The position numbers and the translations under genes were made by a program. The notes beneath the pieces are model-generated. The model ran no database searches, was not told the DNA's origin, and worked only from the letters and a program-made list of their open reading frames with translations. Of a DNA stretch of 64,000 nucleotides, positions 40,980 to 49,689 are shown piece after piece; positions within the stretch are counted from its first letter, which is position 1, and each line of letters opens with the position of its first letter. The stretch is from Streptomyces sp. NBC_00443 (GTDB lineage: Bacteria > Actinomycetota > Actinomycetes > Streptomycetales > Streptomycetaceae), in contig NZ_CP107917.1 in the NCBI RefSeq assembly GCF_036014175.1, forward strand, positions 8,184,001 through 8,248,000, written 5' to 3'.

Positions 40980-41651
40980 GTGATCACTCCTGCCCTGCCC
41001 TCCTCACGCGCGACCCGCGTGAGCCAGACGACGGCAGCAAAAGGCTCCAGAACGGCGTCCTGCGACGAGTCGACGACCGCATGGGCGCTGGCCGCCCGCG
41101 GCGGTGACCCGGATGCCACCGACCGTTTCGTACGCTCGCTGCACCGTGACGTCGTGCGGTACGTGGCGCATCTGTCCGCCGATCCGCAGGCCGCCGACGA
41201 CCTGGCCCAGGACACGTTCCTGCGCGCGCTCGGCAGTCTGCACCGGTTCGAGGGCCGTTCCTCGGCGCGCGCATGGCTGCTGTCCATCGCGCGTCGCGCG
41301 GTCATCGACAGCCACCGGTACGCCGCCGCCCGGCCGCGGCTGTGCGACACCGACGACTGGACGCTGGTGGCGGAACGCGCCCAGCCGACCGGCCTGCCGG
41401 GCTTCGACGACGGCATCGCGCTGCTCGACCTGCTGGACGGGCTGCCCGACGAGCGCCGCGAGGCGTTCGTCCTGACCCAGATGGTGGGCCTGCCCTACGC
41501 GGAGGCGGCCGATATGAGCGACTGCCCCGTCGGGACGGTCCGCTCGCGCGTGGCACGTGCCCGGGCGACTCTCGTCGAGCAACTGACCGAGGCCGAGGCC
41601 GAGGCCGAGGACGCCGTAGTCGTCGCCGAACCGGCCGTCGTGGCCGCGTGA
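40980..41651 (+). CDS. ECF-type RNA polymerase sigma factor
   Basis: A 223-aa sigma factor. Region 2 is DDLAQDTFLRALGSLHRFEG followed by SARAWLLSIARRAVID; region 4 is LPDERREAFVLTQMVGLPYAEAA and CPVGTVRSRVARARATL. GTG at 40980 follows GAGAAGG. The tail is a run of Glu/Ala/Val after region 4. No anti-sigma gene is adjacent, but the preceding Met/His-rich membrane protein is in a suitable position for a membrane sensor. Control of the copper block or of the operon that follows is plausible but unproven. Confidence 0.88.
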   Translation: MITPALPSSRATRVSQTTAAKGSRTASCDESTTAWALAARGGDPDATDRFVRSLHRDVVRYVAHLSADPQAADDLAQDTFLRALGSLHRFEGRSSARAWLLSIARRAVIDSHRYAAARPRLCDTDDWTLVAERAQPTGLPGFDDGIALLDLLDGLPDERREAFVLTQMVGLPYAEAADMSDCPVGTVRSRVARARATLVEQLTEAEAEAEDAVVVAEPAVVAA

Positions 41652-41658
41652 CCGGCTG

Positions 41659-41696
41659 CCCGGTGTCGGTTCCCCCTGCCGGGAACTGACACCGGG
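41659..41696 (+). terminator. Strong hairpin terminator after the sigma factor gene
   Basis: CCCGGTGTCGGTTCCC (41659-41674) pairs with GGGAACTGACACCGGG (41681-41696) along 16 positions, one of them G-T, with a 6-base loop. It separates the sigma gene from the operon starting at 41764. Confidence 0.85.
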
Positions 41697-41763
41697 TTCG
41701 CCCCGACTACTGGATCGGGCGGCGGAGTTCCGCCCGTGCATCTAGTGGATCTGGGGAGTTTCG

Positions 41764-42828
41764 ATGCGTTCTCGTGTGGGGCGGGCTACGACGGCCGCGG
41801 TGGTCGGCGGCCTACTGGCGGCGGGCTGTGGCGGCGGGAGCGGCGACACGGCGAGTTCTGCCGCCGGGAAGGACGACTCCGCGGGCTACCCGGTCACCGT
41901 CACCGACTGCACGGGCGCCAAGACCACTTTCGGTTCGGCCCCGAAGAACATTGTCACCAGCAACGCCTCCAGCCTGGAACTGCTGCTGCGGCTGGGCGCC
42001 GGGGACAAGGTGATCGGCACCGGCTTCCCGCCCGGCAAAGGCACGTTGCCCGGTGAGCTGGACGCGCGGGCGCAGCAGGTGAAGGTGCTGAGCGACACCG
42101 TCATCCCCAAGGAGAAACTCCTCGGCTCCGGCGCCGACCTGTACATCGACACCTTCGCCTCGATGAACATGGGCGCAGGCATGGGGGACGCGCCGACCGA
42201 GGAGGAGTTCGGGGCTGCCGGCATCAAGCACACCTTCCTGAAGTCCACGGCGTGCGCCGCCATGAGCAAGAGCCCGGTCACCGACCTGTCCGCCGTCGAG
42301 GACGACATCACCTCCCTCGGAGCCGTCACCGGGACGCGCGCGAAGGCCAGGGAACTCGTCGACGGGATGAAGACGAAGGTGAACGCCGTCCGCAAGGCGG
42401 TGGGCGGCACCCCCGAGGGCGAGCGGCCGACCTATTTCTTCTTCGACTACGACGCCGGCACCAAGCAGCCCATGGCCGTCTGCAACCGTCAGATCGCCAA
42501 CGCGGTCATCACCCTCGCCGGGGCCCGCAACGTCTTCGCCGACTGCGACGGCGACTACAAGCAGGTCGGCTGGGAGGACGTGATCGCCAGGAACCCGGAC
42601 TGGATCCACCTCGGCGTGCGCAACCGGGGGAGCGAAGCCGCGAACAGGAAGGCCTTCGACGAGGCACGCAAGTGGCTGGAGTCGAACTCCGCCACCAAGG
42701 GCCTGAACGCCGTCGAGGAGGGGCACTTCCTGCGCATCGGCTCCGAGCAGACCACCATCGCCGGGGTCGAGAACGCCGACACCGTCGAGGAGATCGCGAA
42801 GACCCTGTACCCGGGCAAGGTCGGCTGA
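41764..42828 (+). CDS. FecB-type ABC substrate-binding lipoprotein
   Basis: A 354-aa lipoprotein: signal peptide with lipobox LLAAGC (Cys22) and a Gly/Ser linker, then a type III periplasmic-binding fold (VTSNASSLELLLRLGAGDKVIG, VGWEDVIARNPDWIHLGV). Proteins of this fold bind siderophores, heme or cobalamin. An unusual Met cluster, FASMNMGAGMG (Met134, 136, 140), lies in the ligand-cleft part of the sequence. It is first in an operon with permease, ATPase, a Cys-rich protein, exporter, AsnB-like enzyme, P450 and isocyanide synthase. The likely ligand is therefore a metal complex of the operon's own product; iron or cobalamin are alternatives. Confidence 0.88.
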   Translation: MRSRVGRATTAAVVGGLLAAGCGGGSGDTASSAAGKDDSAGYPVTVTDCTGAKTTFGSAPKNIVTSNASSLELLLRLGAGDKVIGTGFPPGKGTLPGELDARAQQVKVLSDTVIPKEKLLGSGADLYIDTFASMNMGAGMGDAPTEEEFGAAGIKHTFLKSTACAAMSKSPVTDLSAVEDDITSLGAVTGTRAKARELVDGMKTKVNAVRKAVGGTPEGERPTYFFFDYDAGTKQPMAVCNRQIANAVITLAGARNVFADCDGDYKQVGWEDVIARNPDWIHLGVRNRGSEAANRKAFDEARKWLESNSATKGLNAVEEGHFLRIGSEQTTIAGVENADTVEEIAKTLYPGKVG

Positions 42829-42830
42829 CC

Positions 42831-43898
42831 GTGACGTCCTTGCTGTCGCGGCGCGAGACGGCTCCGCAGACCCGAACGGTGCCCGTCGGGCCGCTGGCGT
42901 CGGTGCTCTGCGTCGTGCTCCTGGCCGCGCTGACGGCCGCTGTGGCCTGGGGTTCGACGTCCGTCCCGCCCGCAGAGGCGTGGAGTGTGGTGTGGCACCG
43001 GCTGTCCGGCGAGGCGCCGCGTCCCGGCACGAACGACCTGATCGTCTGGCAACTCCGCGTACCGCGCGCCCTGTTGGCGGCCCTCGTCGGCGCCGGGCTC
43101 GGTCTCGTCGGTACGGCAGTGCAGGCGCTGGTACGCAACCCGCTGGCCGATCCGTACCTCCTGGGCATCTCCAACGGTGCCTCCCTCGGTGCCGTCGCCG
43201 CGATCGTGCTCGGTCTCGGGGCCGGCGGCGCGCTGGGACTCGGGCTGTCCGGGGCGGCCTTCGCGGGAGCCCTGGCCACCTTCGCGCTCGTGTGGGCCGT
43301 GGCCCGCAGGGGCGGTGGGTTCGCGCCGCTGCGGCTGGTGCTGGCCGGGGTGGCGATCGGGCAGTTCCTGTCGGGATTCACCAGTTACCTCGTGCTCCAG
43401 GCCGGCGACGAGCAGCAGACCCACAGCGTGCTGTTCTGGCTCATGGGCAGCCTCAGCGGAGCGAACTGGGATCTGCTGGCCGTACCGGCGGTCGCGGTAC
43501 CGGCCGGGTGGCTGTGCCTCCAGGCGCGCGCCCGGGGCCTGAACGCCCTCCTGATGGGCGACGAGACCGCGGCCGGGCTCGGCATCGACGTCACCCGGCT
43601 GCGGCGCGAGCTGTTCACGGTGACCAGCGTGCTCACCGGTGTCCTGGTGGCCGTCTCGGGCGCGATCGCCTTCGTCGCGCTGATGGTGCCGCACGTGTGC
43701 CGCCTGGTCATCGGCGGGGACCACCGCCGCCTGCTGCCCGTCTCGGCACTGTTCGGGGCGCTGCTGCTGGTCGTGGTCGACATCGCCTGCCGTACGGTCA
43801 TGGACACCCAGGAGCTGCCGGTCGGCGTGGTCACCTCGCTGATCGGAGCTCCGGCACTGCTGTATCTGCTGGACCGGCGCCTGGGGAGCGGCAGTTGA
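42831..43898 (+). CDS. FecCD-type ABC transporter permease
   Basis: A 355-aa FecCD/BtuC-family permease with about ten membrane helices. Family signatures are WQLRVPRALLAALVGAGLG, VQALVRNPLADPYLLGIS, GMGAGALG-like glycine-rich helices, and AISFVALMVPH-like VSGAIAFVALMVPHVCRL near the coupling helix. GTG at 42831 is two bases after the binding-protein stop. It forms the channel of the metal-complex importer with the ATPase that overlaps its end. It is clearly related to, but distinct from, the cobalamin permease at 52424-53503. Confidence 0.9.
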   Translation: MTSLLSRRETAPQTRTVPVGPLASVLCVVLLAALTAAVAWGSTSVPPAEAWSVVWHRLSGEAPRPGTNDLIVWQLRVPRALLAALVGAGLGLVGTAVQALVRNPLADPYLLGISNGASLGAVAAIVLGLGAGGALGLGLSGAAFAGALATFALVWAVARRGGGFAPLRLVLAGVAIGQFLSGFTSYLVLQAGDEQQTHSVLFWLMGSLSGANWDLLAVPAVAVPAGWLCLQARARGLNALLMGDETAAGLGIDVTRLRRELFTVTSVLTGVLVAVSGAIAFVALMVPHVCRLVIGGDHRRLLPVSALFGALLLVVVDIACRTVMDTQELPVGVVTSLIGAPALLYLLDRRLGSGS

Positions 43899-44755
43899 GG
43901 ATCGACATCGAGAACCTGCAGGTCGCGTACGCCGGCCGTACGGTCGTCGCCGGTGCCCGACTCATCGCGGCGGAGGGCGAGATCACCGGCCTCGTCGGGC
44001 CGAACGGCAGCGGCAAGTCCACGCTCCTGCGCACCGTCTACCGGCATCTGAAGCCGGCCGCAGGACGGGTCCTGCTGTCCGGCACAGACCTGCGCCGGCT
44101 GACCCCCGCCGAGACGGCCCGCCATGTCGCGGCTCTCCCGCAGGAGCGGGGCGGCGACTTCGAGCTGACCGTCCGCGAGGTCGTCGCCATGGGCCGTACG
44201 CCCTACAAGCGGGCCTTCGCCGGGGAGGACACCACCGACCGGGACGTCGTCGCCCGCGCACTCGCCGACGTCGGCATGGAGCACCACACCGGGCGCCGGT
44301 TCACCGAACTGTCCGGCGGGGAACGCCAACGCGTCCTGCTGGCACGGGCGTTCGCCCAGCAGCCGGACGTCCTGGTCCTGGACGAGCCCACCAACCACCT
44401 CGACATCCGCCACCAGGTGGAACTGCTCGCCCTGCTGCGGACCGGGCGCCGTACGACCCTGGTCTCGCTGCACGACCTCAACGCCGCCGCCTCCGTCTGC
44501 CACCGGCTGCACGTGCTGCACGACGGGCAGGTCGTCGCGTCCGGCCCGCCCCGCGAGGTGCTGCAACCAGCCCTGCTGGCCGAGGTGTTCGGCGTACGGG
44601 CGACCGTCGTGGACCACCCGCTGACCGGCGATCCGCTGATCGCCTTCGATCACCGGGCTCCCGCGGACGCGTCGGACGGGCACAACAGCAGGGAAGTCCC
44701 CTTGTCGGCCCCGAGCGGCGTCTCGGGGGCTGGTCCCGGGCGGTCACACCGGTGA
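43895..44755 (+). CDS. ABC transporter ATP-binding protein (FepC type)
   Basis: A 286-aa ATPase for the importer. Walker A GPNGSGKST, Q-loop in ALPQERGG, ABC signature LSGGERQR, Walker B VLVLDEPTNHLD and switch His in SLHDLN are all intact. It starts at TTG 43895, overlapping the permease stop (TTGA), with GGGGAG upstream. A C-terminal extension of about 30 polar residues follows the usual end. Cytoplasmic; it drives uptake through the FecCD-type permease. Confidence 0.9.
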   Translation: MRIDIENLQVAYAGRTVVAGARLIAAEGEITGLVGPNGSGKSTLLRTVYRHLKPAAGRVLLSGTDLRRLTPAETARHVAALPQERGGDFELTVREVVAMGRTPYKRAFAGEDTTDRDVVARALADVGMEHHTGRRFTELSGGERQRVLLARAFAQQPDVLVLDEPTNHLDIRHQVELLALLRTGRRTTLVSLHDLNAAASVCHRLHVLHDGQVVASGPPREVLQPALLAEVFGVRATVVDHPLTGDPLIAFDHRAPADASDGHNSREVPLSAPSGVSGAGPGRSHR

Positions 44756-44784
44756 GCGCCCACGATCGCGAAAGGTCACGAACT

Positions 44785-45003
44785 ATGAGCGACATCGAGG
44801 GCATTGCCGGCCTGGACCCGGTGGCCACCTTCTGCGGCGACTGCGACTGCGGCTGCCCGCAACTCTTCGTCGACCCCGCCGCCCCGGCCGAGCGCCGGGT
44901 GATCCTCACGGACGACTTCGGGCAGCGGGTGCAGATGAGCGCGGACCAGTTCTCGTCGCTGGTCGCGGAGGCCAAGTCCGGCAAGCTGGACGGTCTCACG
45001 TAG
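44785..45003 (+). CDS. 72-aa Cys-rich protein in metallophore operon
   Basis: A small acidic protein starting MSDIEGIAGLDPVATF, then the Cys cluster CGDCDCGCPQLFVDP (four Cys in eight residues), then VILTDDFGQRVQMS and a helical C-terminus ending KSGKLDGLT. ATG at 44785 follows GAAAGG. It lies between the ABC ATPase and the MFS exporter, 29 bases after the former. The cluster could bind Cu(I) or another soft metal. It could also be a modified precursor peptide, since an AsnB-like enzyme and a P450 follow, but no recognised RiPP maturase is present. The sequence looks like a conserved actinobacterial protein; its function is not known to me. Confidence 0.8.
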   Translation: MSDIEGIAGLDPVATFCGDCDCGCPQLFVDPAAPAERRVILTDDFGQRVQMSADQFSSLVAEAKSGKLDGLT

Positions 45004-45119
45004 ATCTCATTCCGCATTTCATCATATTTCCGGCCATGCTCGGGAACTCGGTGCCGGGCCGTCCCGACCTCTGGAACGAGGCTGCTGACCGCAGTCGATC
45101 GTGAGGGGGAGGGGCGCGA

Positions 45120-46472
45120 GTGAAGGACCGCTGGGTTCTCGTGGCCGTGGCGGGCGCGCTGGCGTTCGTGGCGATGCTCGACATGAACATCGTCAACGTG
45201 GCGCTGGCCGACATCGCCGAGGGCCTGCACGTCTCGGCCGCCACGGCACAGTGGGCGGCGCTGGGCTACCAACTCCCGGTCGTCGCCCTGCTGTTGCCGG
45301 TCGGCCGGTGGCTGGACGGCGCGGGCACGCGGCCCGCGCTGCTGGCGGCCACCGTCGGGTTCGCGCTGTGCAGCGCCCTGGCCGCGCTGTCTCCCTGGGC
45401 GGCCTGGCTGATCGCGGCACGGATCGGCCAGGGCGCCTGCGGGGCGGTGCTGTTCGTGCTGATGCCGGTACTGGCGATCCGTGCCGTACGGCCCGAAGCG
45501 CGCGCCCGTGCCATGAGCGTGCCCGCGACCCTCGGCCCGCTCGGCGCCGTGACCGGCCCCGCGGTGGGCGGGCTGCTGCTGGACCACCTGGGCTGGCGCT
45601 GGGTCTTCCTGGTGAAGATCCCGTTCTGTCTGCTGGCGTTGATCGTGGCCTGGAAGGCGATGCCCAAGGACGGGGCATTGCGCGTACCCGATCGACGGGC
45701 GCCGGCCGACGCGCTCGCGGTGGCCGGTGGGCTGGCCGCCCTGCTGCTCACCCTGACAGCGGGGTCCGCGCAGCCGCGGTGGTTCCTGCTCGCGGCTGCC
45801 GCCGTACCGCCGCTGTGGTGGTGGCTGCGCGGACCGGGCGGCCGTCCGGTGACGGGCGTCCTGCGGGCGGCGGGACTGTTCCGGGCGCACGGCGCGGTGC
45901 TGACACTGGCAGCCGGGTTCGCCGCCACGCACTACGTCGTCGCCCTGCACCTCCAGCGGGACGACGGCGTCAGCGCCACCGCCACCGGGCTGACCGTGCT
46001 CGCCTTCCCGCTCGGCATGGCACTGGCCGGGCCCCTGGGCGGACGGCTCGCCGACCGGTACGGCCTGCGACGGGTCGCGGTCACCGGCGCTTCCCTCACC
46101 GCGGCAGGGCTCCTGCTGCTGATCCCGCTCGGCGACGGCTGGTCCCCGCCCGAGGTGGCGTGGCGGCTGGCGCTGGCCGGCGTAGGCATGGGCCTCAACG
46201 GCGGCCCGACCCAGGCCCTGGTCATGGGCGCCGCCCCGGCGGAGCGCACCGCGACCGTCGGCTCGACGGTGCAGGTCGCCCGCAGCCTCGGCTTCACCCT
46301 AGGCCCGGCCCTGGCCACCGCCGCCTGGGCCCTCGCCGGCTCCGGCGACGGGGCGAGGGCCGGGCTGGCCCTCGCCGCCGTGGCCGCCTGTCTCGCCGTC
46401 CCCCTCCTCGCCCTCCCCGGCCGACGGAGCGCCGCCGAGCCCGAGCGCACCACCGACACCGTCTCGACCTGA
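45120..46472 (+). CDS. MFS exporter of the isonitrile operon
   Basis: A 450-aa major-facilitator protein with 12-14 membrane segments beginning VAVAGALAFVAMLDMNIVNVAL (DHA2-like). Motif C-type LGPLGAVTGPAVGG and motif A-like GGRLADRYGLRR are visible. GTG at 45120 follows GAGGGGGAGGGG. It is separated by 116 bases from the Cys-rich gene and by 13 from the AsnB-like gene. The natural role is export of the operon's product, with the ABC system returning the metal-loaded form. This import/export pairing is a hallmark of metallophore loci. Confidence 0.88.
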   Translation: MKDRWVLVAVAGALAFVAMLDMNIVNVALADIAEGLHVSAATAQWAALGYQLPVVALLLPVGRWLDGAGTRPALLAATVGFALCSALAALSPWAAWLIAARIGQGACGAVLFVLMPVLAIRAVRPEARARAMSVPATLGPLGAVTGPAVGGLLLDHLGWRWVFLVKIPFCLLALIVAWKAMPKDGALRVPDRRAPADALAVAGGLAALLLTLTAGSAQPRWFLLAAAAVPPLWWWLRGPGGRPVTGVLRAAGLFRAHGAVLTLAAGFAATHYVVALHLQRDDGVSATATGLTVLAFPLGMALAGPLGGRLADRYGLRRVAVTGASLTAAGLLLLIPLGDGWSPPEVAWRLALAGVGMGLNGGPTQALVMGAAPAERTATVGSTVQVARSLGFTLGPALATAAWALAGSGDGARAGLALAAVAACLAVPLLALPGRRSAAEPERTTDTVST

Positions 46473-46485
46473 TCCAGGAGTCCCC

Positions 46486-48312
46486 ATGTGCGGAATCACC
46501 GGCTGGGTGTCCTTTCACCAGGACGCCCGCAGCCAGGCCCCGGTCATCGAGGCCATGACCGCCGAGCTCACCCGGCGCGGCCCCGACGCCGGGGGCGCGT
46601 GGCTGGGCGAGCGTGCCGCGATCGGCCACCGCCGCCTGGCGGTCATCGACCTCGAAGGCGGTGTGCAGCCGATGACCGACCGGCCGGACGAGCCGACGGC
46701 CGTGCTGAGTCACAGCGGCGAGATCTACAACCACCACGCCTTGCGAGCCGAACTCCGAGGCCGCGGGCACGTGTTCCGCACCCGCAGCGACACCGAGGTC
46801 GTGCTGCGCGCCTACGCCGAGTGGGGCGAGGCCGTGGCCGACCACCTGGACGGCATGTTCGCGTTCGCCGTCTGGGACGAGCACGCCGAGCGGCTGCTCC
46901 TCGTCCGCGACCGGCTCGGCGTGAAACCGCTGTACTGGGCCGCCGTCGACGGAGGCCTGGCCTTCGCCTCCGAGCCCAAGGCGCTCTTCCGGCACCCCGG
47001 GATACGGCCCCGGGTGGACGCGGACGGGCTGCGGGAGGCGTACAGCCTGCTGTTCAACACCGGGCCGACGGTGTGGTCCGGCGTACGGGAGGTCGAGCCG
47101 GGCGGGCTGCTCGTCCTGGACCGGGACGGCATCCGCGAACGCCGCTACTGGCAGTTGGAAGCCGGTGCCCACGAGGACGACCAGGACGTCACCGTGGACC
47201 GGATCAGCAGCCTCGTCGGAGCGGCCGCCCGCAGCCAGTTGGAGGCCGACGTCCCCCTGTGCAGCCTGCTCTCCGGCGGCATCGACTCCACCGTGCTGAC
47301 CGCCCTGCTCGCCGACGAACTCCGTCTGCGTGAGGGGCCCGACGCCCGCATCCGCTCCTACGCCGTCGACTACAGCGACCAGGCCGAGCAGTTCACCGGC
47401 GACGTCCTGCGCACCGGCCACGACACCCCGTACGCCATCGAGGCCGGCGCGTTCATCGGTACCGACCACAGCACGGTCGTACTCGACCCGCTTGCGCTGC
47501 TCGACCTCGAGCACCGCAAGGCCGTGGTCGTCGCCCGTGACTCGCCGATCGGCGTCGGCGACATGGACACCTCGCTGTACCTGCTGTTCGGGGAGATCCG
47601 GCGGCACTCCACCGTCGCCCTGTCCGGCGAGGCCGCCGACGAGGTCTTCGGCGGCTACCCCTGGTTCCACAACCCCAAGGCACTCGCCGCCGCCACGTTC
47701 CCCTGGCTGCTGGTCACCGGCGACGAGGCCGCCATGCCGCTCAACCCCGAACTCGGCCTGCGCATCGGCGAGTTCCGCGACGACACCTACCGTGACGCCC
47801 TGGCCGCCGTCCCGCACCTCGACGGTGAGACCCCCACCGAGCACCGGCAACGCGAGATGCAGCACCTGTCCCTGACCCGCTGGCTGCGCCAGCTCCTGCA
47901 CCGCAAGGACCGGTTGAGCATGGCCCAGGGACTGGAGGTCCGCGTCCCCTACTGCGACCACCGGCTCGTCCAGTACGCCTTCGACGCGCCCTGGGCGCTG
48001 AAGAGCTTCGACGGCCGGGAGAAGAGCCTGCTGCGCGCCGCCGGAGCGGGGCGGGCTCCCGACTCGGTGCTGCGGCGTCCCAAGAACCACTACCCGGCCA
48101 CGCACCACCCCGACTACAACCGCGGACTGCAGGAGCTGGCCCGCGACGCCCTGTCCCTGGAACAGGTCCGGGCGCTGGCCGACGAGACCCGCATCAAGCC
48201 CTGTCTCGACACCCCGCCCGAGCAGCTGGAGTGGGGCCACCGCCTCCGCCTCGAACGCGTCGTCGACCTCGCCCTCTGGCTGGACCACCACCAGCCCGAA
48301 CTCGCCCTCTGA
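46486..48312 (+). CDS. Asparagine synthetase-like (glutamine-hydrolysing) amidotransferase
   Basis: A 608-aa AsnB-type enzyme. The N-terminal Ntn glutaminase has Cys2 (MCGITGW), ARRGPD-like TRRGPDAGG and GHRRLAVID; the synthetase domain has the PP-loop SLLSGGIDSTVL, ALSGEAADEVFGGYPW and VRVPYCDHRLVQYAF. All residues for glutamine-dependent amidation are present. In a biosynthetic operon such an enzyme may amidate a carboxylate of the product or act as a lactam/peptide-bond former. With an isocyanide synthase in the operon, amidation of an isonitrile-bearing acid is one possibility. A housekeeping asparagine role is less likely given the context. Confidence 0.9.
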   Translation: MCGITGWVSFHQDARSQAPVIEAMTAELTRRGPDAGGAWLGERAAIGHRRLAVIDLEGGVQPMTDRPDEPTAVLSHSGEIYNHHALRAELRGRGHVFRTRSDTEVVLRAYAEWGEAVADHLDGMFAFAVWDEHAERLLLVRDRLGVKPLYWAAVDGGLAFASEPKALFRHPGIRPRVDADGLREAYSLLFNTGPTVWSGVREVEPGGLLVLDRDGIRERRYWQLEAGAHEDDQDVTVDRISSLVGAAARSQLEADVPLCSLLSGGIDSTVLTALLADELRLREGPDARIRSYAVDYSDQAEQFTGDVLRTGHDTPYAIEAGAFIGTDHSTVVLDPLALLDLEHRKAVVVARDSPIGVGDMDTSLYLLFGEIRRHSTVALSGEAADEVFGGYPWFHNPKALAAATFPWLLVTGDEAAMPLNPELGLRIGEFRDDTYRDALAAVPHLDGETPTEHRQREMQHLSLTRWLRQLLHRKDRLSMAQGLEVRVPYCDHRLVQYAFDAPWALKSFDGREKSLLRAAGAGRAPDSVLRRPKNHYPATHHPDYNRGLQELARDALSLEQVRALADETRIKPCLDTPPEQLEWGHRLRLERVVDLALWLDHHQPELAL

Positions 48313-48324
48313 GGAGCCACATCC

Positions 48325-49587
48325 ATGACCATCCAGGAGCCCCTTCCGGCCGTGGACGCACAGCCACTCGCCGACCCGGTCCCGCTGACGGGGTGCCCGT
48401 ACAAGGCCGACCCCTATCCGTTGTACGAGCGGATGCGCGAGGCCGGGCCGGTCCACCGGGTCCTCTTCCCCAGCGGCGTCCAGGCCTGGCTCGTCACCGG
48501 ATACGACGCCGCGCACGCCGCCCTGAACGACGACCGGCTGGGCAAGAACCACGACCGGGGCAACGACCGCTGGCGGGCCCGCGCCTCGATCATGCCCGAG
48601 CCGCAGCACTCGCAGCTCCAGGTCCACCTGCTCCACCAGGACCCGCCCAAGCACACCCACATGCGGCACTTCGTGACGGACGCCTTCACACCGCGCAGGG
48701 TCGAGCAACTCCGGCCCCGCCTCCAGGAGTTGGCAGACGCGCTCGTCGACGCGCTCCCGGCGGCCGGGCCCACCGACCTCGTGGCCGGCTTCGCCGCTCA
48801 CTTCCCCTTCCGGGTCCTCGCCGAAGTCGTCGGACTGCCCGCGGAGTCGGCCGCGCGATTCGACCGCGACTGGGGCAAGGTCGTCCAGCCGGTGGGGCCG
48901 ACGGACCCGGGGCGGCCGCTGTACGAAGCCCGGCTGCAGGGGTTGCAGAGCTACATCGCCGAGGTCGTCACCCACAAGCGGGAACACGCGGACGACGACC
49001 TGCTCAGCCGCCTCGTCGCGGCCCGTGACCAGGGAGAACTCTCCCAGGAAGAGCTGGACTCGATGATCTTCCAGCTGCTCGTCGCCGGCCAGGAACCGGT
49101 CACGAACCAGATCACGACGGCCCTGATCGCCCTGTTCCGTCACCCGGACCAGCTCGCCCGGCTGCGCGACGACCCCGCCCTCATGCCTCGCGCGGTCGAG
49201 GAACTCCTGCGCCACGACAGCGCCTTCGAGCTGACCACCTGGCGCTTCTTCGACCAGGACAGCGAGCTGCACGGCTCCGAGATCCCGGCCGGCGACTCCG
49301 TGATCGTCTCCCTGTGCGCGGCCAACCGCGATCCGCGCCGCTTCGACGACCCCGACGCACTCGACCTGGACCGCTCACCCAACCCCCACCTCGCCTTCGG
49401 CCACGGCATCCACTTCTGCCCCGGCGCCGCCCTCGCCCGCGCCGAACTCCAGATCGCCCTGGGCACCCTGCTGCGACGCCTGCCCGGACTGCACCTCGCC
49501 ATCGACGACGACGACATCGAGTGGATCCCGGCCGTCCTGGGCCGCGGCACGAACCGCCTGCCTGCCGGCTACGACCGACGGCTGTGA
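48325..49587 (+). CDS. Cytochrome P450 with altered I-helix
   Basis: A 420-aa soluble P450, start ATG 48325 behind GAGGAG, 12 bases after the AsnB-like gene. The heme loop is FGHGIHFCPGAALARAE with Cys365, and EXXR is EELLR. The I-helix reads LLVAGQEPVTNQ: the acid is Glu257 but the conserved Thr is replaced by Pro258. Loss of this alcohol changes oxygen activation and is seen in P450s with unusual chemistry or substrate-assisted proton delivery. Beside an isocyanide synthase, likely roles are decarboxylation/desaturation, hydroxylation or coupling of the isonitrile product. Which one cannot be told. Confidence 0.9.
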   Translation: MTIQEPLPAVDAQPLADPVPLTGCPYKADPYPLYERMREAGPVHRVLFPSGVQAWLVTGYDAAHAALNDDRLGKNHDRGNDRWRARASIMPEPQHSQLQVHLLHQDPPKHTHMRHFVTDAFTPRRVEQLRPRLQELADALVDALPAAGPTDLVAGFAAHFPFRVLAEVVGLPAESAARFDRDWGKVVQPVGPTDPGRPLYEARLQGLQSYIAEVVTHKREHADDDLLSRLVAARDQGELSQEELDSMIFQLLVAGQEPVTNQITTALIALFRHPDQLARLRDDPALMPRAVEELLRHDSAFELTTWRFFDQDSELHGSEIPAGDSVIVSLCAANRDPRRFDDPDALDLDRSPNPHLAFGHGIHFCPGAALARAELQIALGTLLRRLPGLHLAIDDDDIEWIPAVLGRGTNRLPAGYDRRL

Positions 49588-49689
49588 AGCCGGTCTCCGG
49601 CTGAGCCGAGCCCACCCAACGACAGCGCCTCACCCGCCGAGGCGCAATGCCGCCATGCCCGCATGCCCGCACGTCCCCGGAGGAACGAC

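Noticed and set aside
44785..48312. Lasso-peptide cluster (small peptide plus AsnB-like enzyme)
   Set aside because: No B1/B2 leader-binding or protease genes, and the small protein's Cys-rich middle and helical C-terminus do not resemble a lasso core.
46294..49272. Minus-strand open frame of nearly 1000 codons opposite the AsnB-like and P450 genes
   Set aside because: It is a shadow produced by high GC; the plus-strand genes have complete domain sets, start signals and correct codon bias, while the antisense translation is low-complexity Val/Gly/Arg/Asp with no domain.
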